From: Anaeramoeba flamelloides
Taxonomy: Eukaryota > Metamonada > Anaeramoebidae
Direction: 5' to 3'
Assembly (NCBI GenBank): GCA_027625915.1
Contig: JANTQA010000012.1
Coordinates: 8,082,501-8,146,500 of the forward strand
DNA: 64,000 nucleotides
A program made the translations under genes and the position numbers. Within the stretch, counting starts at the first letter, position 1. Each line of letters begins with the position of its first letter. The notes below the pieces were generated by a model. That model was given only the letters and a program-made list of their open reading frames with translations. It ran no database searches and was not told the origin of the DNA. Positions 24,314-34,200 of the stretch are shown in pieces.

Positions 24314-25378
24314 ATGGAGAAAATTAATTTATTCTATGACTGTGATCCAGGAATTGATGATGCGTTTACCATTTTAATGCTTCGTGATCCAAAATTTAAT
24401 GTGATTGGCATCTCTACTGAAGGTGGCAATGTCTCCATTGAGGACACAACAAGGAATGCGATCTTATTAAAATACATTGCCAATTTAAACGAAGAGATAC
24501 CTGTCATCCGAGGTGTGAGCTTGCCGCTGATCGTTGAAGAAAAGTGTGCAAGTGAGGTGCATGGAGACACTGGCATTGGCCCAAAAAACTATGGCTTTAC
24601 GCGAGTTCAAATTGACAACGAAGAGTACATCAAAAGGGCGATCAACGTGGACGAAAACGGGAAAGTCTTCAAAAGCGGGATCCTGTGCATGTATGAACAA
24701 ATTATGGGCTGCAAAGGAAAGGTAACAATTCTAGCAACAGCAAGGTTAACAAATCTTGCCTTGCTTTTCACAAGCTTCCCCGATGTGGAGGAAAAAATTG
24801 AAAGGATCGTGATTATGGGCGGCTCTTTATCAAAGGGCAATGTAACCTCGTCTGCAGAATTTAACATCTACACCGATCCACATGCAGCGGAAATTGTCTT
24901 TCGCTTAGGTACTCGTTTGGAGATTGTTTTAGTGCCTCTTGGGTGTACCCATTTGCTTTATTATAACGAAAAGATTTTGAATTCGATCAAAAGCAAACTT
25001 GGTGACACAACCTTTTCAAAAATTCTTATTGAGACAAAGCTATTTTGTCAGAAGTCAATGAAGGACTTAAGCAAACTCTACCCAAATAATGAAGAGGAAG
25101 ACACTGAATTTACTGAGCTTTTTCTCCCTCATATGCACGACCCTTGCTCTTGCTATTATCTTCTTGACCCTCAAATGTTCGAAACAAAAAGGTTGGTTGT
25201 GCACGTAGAGTGTAATTCTGAAACAACAAGAGGTGCAATCATTTGGGACAACCTAGAAAGAAATGGTATGAAAAAAAATGTTTATGTTGCAACAAGCGTT
25301 AAAGTTGAACAGTTTTGGGAAAAGTATATTTCCTTGCTGGAAATTGTTAACAAAGACACACCAGTAAATAAAAATTAA
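24314..25378 (+). CDS. Inosine/uridine-preferring type nucleoside hydrolase
   Basis: One intronless frame of 354 residues from the first ATG (24314); the frame is open upstream but without an ATG. The family hydrolyses the N-glycosidic bond of ribonucleosides to base plus ribose for purine/pyrimidine salvage, using a Ca2+ held by aspartates. Visible motifs are D9-C-D11-P-G-I-D15-D16 (metal site), HGDTG 83-87, AEFN 181-184 with D188, and H275-D276-P (general active-site histidine and metal aspartate). The usual GPLTN turn is ATARLTNLA here, so Gly-Pro is replaced by Ala-Arg. No signal peptide, so probably cytosolic. Length is slightly above the usual 310-340. Intronless structure and visibly higher GC than the surroundings would fit acquisition from bacteria, but neighbouring real exons are also GC-richer. 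Substrate preference cannot be told. Confidence 0.95.
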   Translation: MEKINLFYDCDPGIDDAFTILMLRDPKFNVIGISTEGGNVSIEDTTRNAILLKYIANLNEEIPVIRGVSLPLIVEEKCASEVHGDTGIGPKNYGFTRVQIDNEEYIKRAINVDENGKVFKSGILCMYEQIMGCKGKVTILATARLTNLALLFTSFPDVEEKIERIVIMGGSLSKGNVTSSAEFNIYTDPHAAEIVFRLGTRLEIVLVPLGCTHLLYYNEKILNSIKSKLGDTTFSKILIETKLFCQKSMKDLSKLYPNNEEEDTEFTELFLPHMHDPCSCYYLLDPQMFETKRLVVHVECNSETTRGAIIWDNLERNGMKKNVYVATSVKVEQFWEKYISLLEIVNKDTPVNKN

Positions 25379-27795
25379 TTATTTTCTTGTTTTTATTCTT
25401 CTTTTTTTATTTTTACGAAAGGATCTTTAATCCGTCAGGCCATTTTTTTTCATATTTTCAATTTTAATTGAAAATTAAAACAACAAAAAATAAACAATTG
25501 TTATTTTTTTTCACTATTTTTACCTTTTTGATTTTATAACACACAAGAAAGGTTAAGAACGATCCAAATTTTATACTCACAAGGGTTGGAAAGCAATAGT
25601 GTTGTAAGACGAAAAAAATCTTTGTATTGATTTTTTGTGTTCGGAAATTCAAAAATACCAAAATTTTGAGATTTTTTTGATTTTAGTCAAAAAAAATTTA
25701 TAGAAATTGAAAACATTTTGAAATTTTCGATCGATTTCAAGTCAAATTTGAAATCAAGATTTTTAACCTCTTTCTGAACTTCCCCTCCAGATATTTTAAA
25801 GTGTACTTATGCCATTGTCTTTAACTTGATAATACTTCTATATAAAGTAGATGGAGGTTTTTCTCAGCAGGAGCTTTTGGCTTTTCAAGATAAATTTCCA
25901 ATTTGGTAGTCAAAAGGTTTTTAACCAACTTTCAAATTTTTAAAATGAAAAAAACACTAAATTTTAAATTTTACCAAGTTTTCTTAACTTGCCCTTTTTT
26001 TCAGAATCGAACTCTTCACGTTGATGATCTCAATAGTAATTGAAATCGAAAATAAAATATCGAAAATCCTTATTTATAACAAGAATAAAATCAAAAATTT
26101 TTTTACAAGTGATAATAACAGATGTTCATAAAAATGAGGTGCAATAGTTTTAAAAAAGTGTTAATCAAGCTGTTTGGATCTATCTTTTGAATTTAAGGGG
26201 GTAGTTACCCTAAAAAAAACTTTTTAGTAAATTTAAAAACCAATTTAAAATTATTTGACCTCATCTTGGAATTGAAAAATGAATTAAATATCATATTAAA
26301 ATTATCACCAAACCTATATTTAACTATATATTTTTTAGAAATAAATTATTATTTTTAAAAAGTTTGATCAATTTTTCCATTTCGGAAAAGTTCAAAATTC
26401 AATATATTTTTAAAGTATTTCAAAAAATTATTCTATTCAAATAAAGAAAGAAATCTTATTTTATTTATAAAGAAGTGTAAAAAAATACACTTTAAACATT
26501 AACTCAATAAGTTTTGTAATAATTTAGTACAAAAAATATTCATAATTTTAAAAAACATTACAATAATTATTTTTAACTTGCCAGAATAATCTTCTTATTT
26601 GAGTAACATTACCCTTAACAATTTTTTCATTTTGGTAAATAATAACAACATACAAACCATCAAACCATTAAATTAATACATCCCCCAAAAACTTTTTTAA
26701 AAACCTGTGAAATTCAACTTAAAATATAAGGAAATACTTTTTCATGTGATTATTTCTTAATAATAATAAATAAAAAAAAATATTTATTTCAGTGAGTTGG
26801 TAATAACCCAAAAATGAAATAGTATCAATATGATTTTATTCTTTTCACAATTTTTATAAATATTTTCAAATAAATAAAACAAATTTTAATCAATAATTCT
26901 AATAATAAAACAATTCTCAAATATTCTCAAATAACTAGTTTTAATAATAAACTCAATTTCTTTATAAATGACCCAATTTTTATTCATTTTTTTTTTTTTA
27001 CTTTTTTTTATTTTATTTTTAGAAGATAAAGTAATATTTCTAGTATATTGAACATAATACTAGCATAAGTAATTTTTTTTATTATAATATATATCTTGAA
27101 TTTATAAAAATTTTTATTTTCCAAATTTGATTTTTAATGGGCCAATTATTATGAAATGTAGTTTAATAGTTCTTTTATATACCCTTGATATTTGAAAAAG
27201 AAAATTGCCTAATCTTTTAAAATTTCAGGAAATCTAATAAATATTTGTGAATAAAAAAAAAATAATCACTTTTTTCTCAATCTTCAAGAGATTTAATATT
27301 TGTTTTATTTTTCTGGTATTTTTTAAAATAAGATTAAAGGCCCAAGGTTATTTGTCCATACAGACTCTTTTAAATTACTAAAAGTGAGATTTCATAAAAA
27401 TAAAAATCTATTGCAAATTTCTTTTTCTTTTTCAATCCAAAAATCCAAACAAAAAATGTAAAGAACTTTGGATTGTAATTTTATTGGGCAAAAATGAACT
27501 TTTCTTTACAAACGATAACTCATTTCTCTACAGTTGTTAAATGAGTGTTTGCTTATCGGAAGTTTCTTAGTACTCTTTTTGAAATAAATACACTATTACC
27601 TATCAGGACAAAAAATAAACGAGATTTACTAGCCCATAAATCAATAATTGAGAACAAGGCTAATAGATAAGACACTGAGAATTTCCATAAAGAAAGAATG
27701 AATTCAAAAATCCACCCATACCGAGAACCTAACAGTAAGTTCAAAAAGTTTTGTATACCATTTTTTTCAATAATCTTTTACTTACCAACTTTTTT
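25379..27795. other. Intergenic, no gene seen
   Basis: AT-rich spacer between two same-strand genes. A 65-codon minus frame at 25464-25661 and a 63-codon minus frame at 27553-27744 show no motif. The last 200 bases are less homopolymeric and may hold the transporter promoter. Confidence 0.4.
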
Positions 27796-28331
27796 ATGCG
27801 ATCGTTCTTTTCTTCAATCCAGAAACCAAATGCATCTCAAGTAATTCTCTTTGTAGTGTGGACAATGATAGGAATTGTTGCAGACATTGTGAAGTGGAAA
27901 GTTGTAAGGACAGTCTCGATCCCACTATTATTAATATTTATCGAGACTGTGGTGAACTCCACATTCTGCTTTATCTTGCTGTACGTGATCCCACGTTTCA
28001 AGAACCGAAAAGGAGGCAGTTTCTTAACGCTCAACTACCTGATCAAAGGTGTGGTGTGCTTATTTCCAGCATCAATCTCGATCACTGCCATGCATTTGAG
28101 TGGGTGGGCTGCATTAAGAAATGTTCCCATTGTGATGGTGTTAACTTTGAAAATGTTTTCACCATTTTTCTCAATGTTTTTCGTGTATGTTTTATACAAG
28201 CAAAGGTTTTCGTTTTTGTCTTGGCTTTCTTTGCTCATAATTATCTTTGGATCGTATTTTGTAATTTTTTCCAAACACGATCATTTAAAAAAACATCACC
28301 CGTCTTCAGCTTCAACAACAACTCCAACCTC

Positions 28332-28372
<41 letters not shown>

Positions 28373-29214
28373 GGTCTTCTAATGCGTATCCGTATAGTAA
28401 TTTTTACTTCATTTGGTCCATTATTTGTGCAATTTCTTCTTCAGGCTTCAGTGCTTTAGAATCCATTTTCACCAAAAATGGGATTAACAATTTCAAAGCA
28501 AAGCAGTCACTCAATAGCACCACCTTGCCACAAAACAATAATGAAATTAGAGACTATTCGGGAGGTTCCAGAGAGGCCCATCTTAAGAAATTGCAAAAAT
28601 CATACAAAGAAAGCAAACCATCGCTCAACCTTAAAAAAGGCCTCGAAACAAATCTAATGATCAGCCTTGGATCTCTTTTGTTAGTCACGCCATTTTATTT
28701 GCTCTTCGAGGCCAAATATGATGCAGGCATCATCTCAGAAATGGATCCAACAAAGCGCGAACAATTTTACAAATTCATTGTGTCAATGGTGATAATTAGC
28801 TTCTGTCGTTTCCAAATCTCCTTGCTAATCATTTCTTCGGTGCAACCAGTAAGTTTCGAAGTCATCAAAATTTTGAAGCGTGTGGTTATCATTTCAGCTA
28901 CTGCACTTCTCCTACATCAAAAATTTACTTTCAAGATCTTTTTTGGCATTGTGATCGTTTCAATTGGCTCCTTTGTATATTCTAAAAGCAAAAAGCTTTC
29001 AGAAAAGTCAAAAAAAATTGACATAAAACTGAAAAAATTGGCCAATAATAACCAAAACTCCTTAATGAAAAATTGGGCAAATATATCGTTTCGTTTCAGA
29101 GTCGCGGCAATACTAAGCTTTTGTTTCTTAGTGGCATATATTTTTGTAATTTCTTCTTTCTCCAAGAAAATTGATAACTTGAAAAATCAAAATGTAATTA
29201 AAGAAATTAAATGA
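27796..29214 (+). CDS. SLC35/triose-phosphate-translocator type membrane transporter
   Basis: Single exon of 472 residues from ATG 27796; an extension to 27751 has no ATG. About ten hydrophobic segments are arranged as two halves, as in the drug/metabolite transporter superfamily. The N-terminal half includes LRNVPIVMVLTLKMFSPFFS. The C-terminal half includes SSVQPVSFEVIKILKRVVII and FGIVIVSIGSFVYSKSKK, a layout typical of nucleotide-sugar and triose-phosphate translocators of Golgi/ER membranes. The central loop is expanded to about 130 residues and starts with a run of Thr (about residues 174-192) from an ACA microsatellite, then Asn/Ser/Lys-rich sequence. The C-terminal tail is Lys-rich after a last hydrophobic segment. 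An organelle location and sugar-nucleotide cargo are family-based inference; the exact substrate is unknown. Confidence 0.85.
28312..28371 (+). repeat. ACA trinucleotide microsatellite in coding sequence
   Basis: About a dozen consecutive ACA codons plus interrupted copies encode the poly-Thr loop of the transporter. Likely length-polymorphic. Confidence 0.85.
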
Positions 29215-30647
29215 TTTTTTTGAAAATAATATTTTCAATACAATCTAACCCTAATAACAAAATATGTGTTATAACTTTAGATATCTATAAAATAAATTTT
29301 AAAAAAAATTGTCAATTTTGATACAATTTTAAATTTTGATAATTATAAAGCTTTTTGTTTAAAAGTGAATCTCGTTTTTGGATGGAAAAAAAATTGAAAT
29401 ATTTTGAAAAAAAAGTCCTTAAATTGTAACAATTTCTATTGACTTTGTATTCTTGAAAGTCAATAAATAGAATGCTTAAAATTGAAAGGAATATTATCTG
29501 AGAGTTAAATTCCATTTGCCTACAAGTTATACATCTTAAAAAAGTGGAAATTTCATTAAAAAAAGTCTGGGAATGTTGATGTTATTGGTTGTTTAGGATG
29601 GCTGCCCTTCCGAGTAATATTAGGGATTTTAATTTTCATTTTTTTACGTTGTAACTTGAAAAGTTACTAATTCAAATCTTCTTAAAGTACCAGTAACTTA
29701 ATAAAAGGGGAAAGAGAACTCAAAAATTTTAAAGATTTTATGTGAAATAAAATAGTTTTAAATTAAATAAACTTTTTTTCTTCTTGAAATTAAGAAAGAT
29801 TAAAAATAAAAAAAAGGGACAGATTAAAATAAATAGTATCATCATTTTATTGAATTACAGTTTGAAAAAGTTTGACAATATCTTGATTAAAAAGAAAATA
29901 TTTTGAAAAAGATAATCAAAAAAAAAATAAATAAAATGAAATAACCGTATTATTATTATTTTTCGAGATGAATTTGGTTATAAGTGAGAAAATGTACTAA
30001 TTTTTCTTTTTCTTCATTTTATTTCCTTAATTCTTTGATTTTTTTTGTTTTGTATTCTTACATTTTATCAATGATTGGCAAAAAATTTTTGGGAAATTAT
30101 TACTATTCATAATTTCTTGAATTGATTTTTTTAAGTATTTTAGATAAGTAAATTGATTTTGTCATCAATATAAAAGTTTTTTTAAACAGTTTGTATTGGT
30201 TGTGAAAGGAAAAATAAATAAAAATTATTTAATGATTTGTAGTGTTTAATTACTTTAAGTATATAAAATCCAAAATTAGATAAAATTTCAAGAATAAATA
30301 CTTTTAAAAATATGTTTGAAACCCAATTTTAACCCACGAGGTTTAAAGATTTTTTTTTTTTTTTAACCAAGTCACACAAGTTCGGTTCATCTCTTAAATA
30401 TTTTTTTTTTAATCAAAATCTTAACCAATATCCTTGCTGGTCATCCAAACCTTACTCTATCCTAACCTAACCTACCATACCATTTCCTGTCAAAAGGGGG
30501 GTTTTATGTATCTACAGCATATTAAATAACAATAGAATCAACTTTGTGAAAAAACTGATTATTTTCCAAACTTTAACCATTAATAGTTTTTATCATTATG
30601 TTTGACTAACAACAATTTCATCATCCAGATTAATTCTTTTTGTTTTA
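29215..30647. other. Intergenic between convergent genes
   Basis: No gene seen. A more complex 60-base patch near 29570-29635 (GGATGGCTGCCCTTCCGAG) and a CCTAACCTAACCTA motif at about 30464-30478 stand out from the AT-rich background without explanation. Confidence 0.4.
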
Positions 30648-30845
30648 CTGTCAGTTCCACTTTTAAGGCACAAACTTTCAACGGAATTTAAGGCACAATA
30701 AAAATCTCAAATTAAGGCACAAAATTCAGATTCTAGTAAAATAAATTGTAAAAAAAAAAAATTACAAATTTTGTGCCTTCATTTGAGATTTTTATTGTGC
30801 CTTAAATTCCGTTGAAAGTTTGTGCCTTAAAAGTGGAACTGACTG
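30648..30845. mobile_element. Mariner-like palindromic MITE (198 bp)
   Basis: Nearly the whole element is one palindrome flanked by TA. Ends are CTGTCAGTTCCACTTTTAAG and, reversed, CAGTCAGTTCCACTTTTAAG. Each arm has three copies of TTAAGGCACAA spaced about 25-30 bp, separated by CTTTCAACGGAA and AAAAATCTCAAA. TACAGT ends with TA duplication are typical of Tc1/mariner elements. Arm identity is very high, so this is the youngest copy in the window. Confidence 0.88.
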
Positions 30846-31254
30846 TATTTACTCAATAAAAAAAACAAAAAAAAAAAAGTTTATGTAAAAATGATTTGTG
30901 GTAACAATTTCGATTTATATACACTCTGAAGTGCATTAATTATTATATATTTTTCTTCTTTTATTTGTATCATTTCAACTTTATATATACAGGTTTTTAA
31001 TTATACAAATAAATAAAAAAAAAACCAAAAAAAGGAATTCAACAAAAAGGTAAAGTTTTTAGAAAAAAAGATAATTAAAAAGCTAACAAATTATTATTAT
31101 TTTTTTTTACAGAGAATATTTTTTTTTTATTTATTAATCTAAATTCTTGTTAAAAAAAAATATAAATTTATGATTTTTTTTTTTTTTTTTCATTTTACTC
31201 GAATGTGGAGATTAATTTAATCTTTGTATGTTTGTATATGAATATATACATTGT
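30846..31254. other. 3' flank of the CS-Sel1 gene
   Basis: AT-rich, with A and T runs. Presumed 3' UTR and terminator region of the minus-strand gene. Confidence 0.4.
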
Positions 31255-34200
31255 TTAGTTATCTAAATTATTTTTATTATTTTTTGAATTACTTTTAAGT
31301 TCGTTGTATAAACAAATACTAGATACGACGATAATTGAACCGAAGGTAAATAATGAAGAAAATATTGGTTTTTTTGTTTCGAGTTCAAAATGTCGTGGTT
31401 GTTTAAGTTCTATTTCCTGATGTTCACTTTCACATTCACACTCACTTTTACTTTTACTTTCAAGTTTGCTTGCACTTTTGCGATTGTTTTCGTTTTCATT
31501 TCTTTGTTTCATTTGAGTTGATGGTTGCTCTTGTTTTGTTTCTAAATTATTAACCCCCTTTTTGGCTTGATTATCGTTTTCATTTAAAAACTTTTGTAGC
31601 TCTTGTGGTATAAATATATAAGGATTTTTCTTTTGTGCTTTTAGAATATATTCTTTACATAAATTAATGTTTTTTTCAACGCCCTTTCCATTTGCATATA
31701 TTTTCGCTATAGTTTATTAATTTTAAAATAAATGATTGAAAAAAAGTGGATCAAGAAAAATTTATTGATAAAAAATTCAATCAATCAAAAAAAAAAAAAC
31801 AAATTTAGTAGTTGTTAAAAATTAGATAAAAGGTTATATTTTTAGTATTATTTTGTATGATTAACTTTTCAAAATTTTTCATAATTCAATGAAATTTATC
31901 ATTTCTTTAAGAAGATGGTGGATTGGAAATTGTTAGACTTCTCATTGAAATGGCCATTTAACTCAGGTTTGTACAAGAATTATTGTATTTGAATAAAGAA
32001 AAAAAAAATTTACAAGTTAATAATTAATTTGAAAAATTATGTCTTATCAAAAGGTAAAACTTCCTTTATTTTTCTTTCTATATAAATATAAAAATTTTAG
32101 ATTTTTGTCTGTTTTTTCGGTTGACTCTATTTGAGATCAATTAGTTTATAAAATAAATAAAAATTGTGTGAATATCCTTATAAAGAAAATTATTTTTATA
32201 ACACATGATAAGGATACTATATTGGTGTTAAAAAGATAAAAGTTTGTATAAAAAATTGAGAGAAACTCATTAAACTATTAATAGTAGAATCTAAAGCATG
32301 TTATAAAAAAATGAACAGATTAATAACATTTTTTTTGTTTGTTATAAAAGGCGTTATAAATTTGTTTAACATGTTATATTGGTGTTATAAAACATGTTAC
32401 TAATGCGTTATAAATTTGGGATATTATAAAAAAAAAAACAATAAAAAATATATTACATAATACATCTTGTGAAAATTGCTTCACTTTAAAAAATTTTGGT
32501 AGGAAACTGTTAATAATTTTAAAATTATCTTTTAAAACATTTTTTGAAAAACAAATTCGAATTAAATATTTTGAATTGTTTTTTTTTTAAAATATTTCTA
32601 ATAACTAAATTTTTTTTGAAAAATTGAAATATTTTAAAAATAATAAAAACTATTTTTCAAAAATTTTGACTCACTTTAGTAATGCTAATGAAAGTTGTTT
32701 TGAGGGTTTATCCCGTATTCTTATCAAAAAAATATTTTGAAAATTTTGGATCTAGACTCATTTTTTCTAATTTTGCAAATTTTAGTTTTACTTTTTCAAA
32801 TTTTTGTTTTTCTTTTCTTTTTTTTGGATTTCTTGTTTTTTATATTCTTTTCGCTTTTTTTTTTTTGATACCTTTTTTTTACAAAAGATCAAGTGGAAAA
32901 AAAAAAAAGATCTTCGAAAAAACAAATAATCAATAAGAAAATTTAGAGTATGTAATGTCTTTTAAAATGGATTTAATTATTAGTAAAAAATCTTGTTGTT
33001 AACTTTTTTTTAGTGAAAATTCAGTAATAAAAAATCGGTAAAGCTCATTTCAAAAATTGTGACTTACTTTTTTTTGAGTTTTTGATTTTATTTTTTTTAG
33101 TTTTTAAAATATCGGGTTTTTATATATTTAGAATGATTTAAAAGGTGAATTATGAATCAGGTTTAATTTTATGTTTTTGAATACTAAATGATATTTTTTT
33201 TTTCAATTTATTATTTAGGGTGAGTCACAATTTTTGAAATGGTGTTTATAAACGTTATATAGAAATTTTTAGTATTTTTTTATTCAAAAATCATAATATG
33301 TCCCTACGACCCAAAAAACACTAAAAATTGAAAACTGATCAAATACCTTCCATTATAAAAATTAAAAAAACAAAATGAAAAAATAAAAATAAATAAAGTT
33401 TACATTTAACTTATTCTTGAAAACATTTTTTACCAAAATGATTGAATTCAAAGTTGAAATTATGTATATTTTTATATACAATATCTTATTTTAACTCATT
33501 TACTAAAACAAATCCGAAATTATCGGAATTTTCTTTTCACAAAGGGGACTAATTTGGTCTTCAAATGTTTTTTTTATTTTCAAATTTTAAAATTAAAAAA
33601 AAAGGTTATTTAAATAAGATAAACTCTCTGAAGGTGTATTCTAATTTAATCTATTAGCTTATTCTTTGATTTCAAAATTTTCTCAACCCCAATTTTTCAT
33701 AAAAAAAATAAAAAAGTGCACAGTAATTTCAAAAAATATTTTTGATATTCAAAAGTTGAGAGTGTTTTTATTCTAAAAAAAAAATTATCCCAGTGGTTAA
33801 TTGAATTAAGTTATTATAGTAGATTTCAAAAAATATTAATCAGAAAAAAATAGTGCTTAATTTTATTAAGGACATATAAATAAGATTTTTGTTATCGAGA
33901 TGTGGATGATTGTTATGAAATTATTTTTTTCTTAGGGTTGAATAAAAAAAAACTCACTCTTACTTTGTTTCTTTTTTTTTCTTTATTATTTTTTTTTTTT
34001 TTAATACAAAACAATAAATTCTTATTTACAAGAAGAATTTTATTTCCCTTCTTTAAATATTCTCATATAATTTATCTTAAAAAATAAATAAAAAATTCTA
34101 TTAAATCTTCTCTAATAATTTGTCGGAAAATAATTTCATTTTATTGTTGTATTTAAAACATCTTTTTATTGTATTTTTGGAAAATTTCCAACAATTAAAG

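Noticed and set aside
27858-28382. A 174-codon plus-strand frame overlapping the transporter
   Set aside because: It has no motif and runs in another frame of a gene whose membrane segments match the SLC35/TPT layout.
30460-30482. CCTAACCTAACCTA resembles an interstitial TTAGG telomere repeat
   Set aside because: Only two to three imperfect units; chance is likely in this base composition, and the GTTAGG edges of the hairpin modules show the word is common here for another reason.
32682-32936. 84-codon plus-strand frame in element J
   Set aside because: Phe-rich translation of T-rich DNA inside an inverted-repeat element; no motif.
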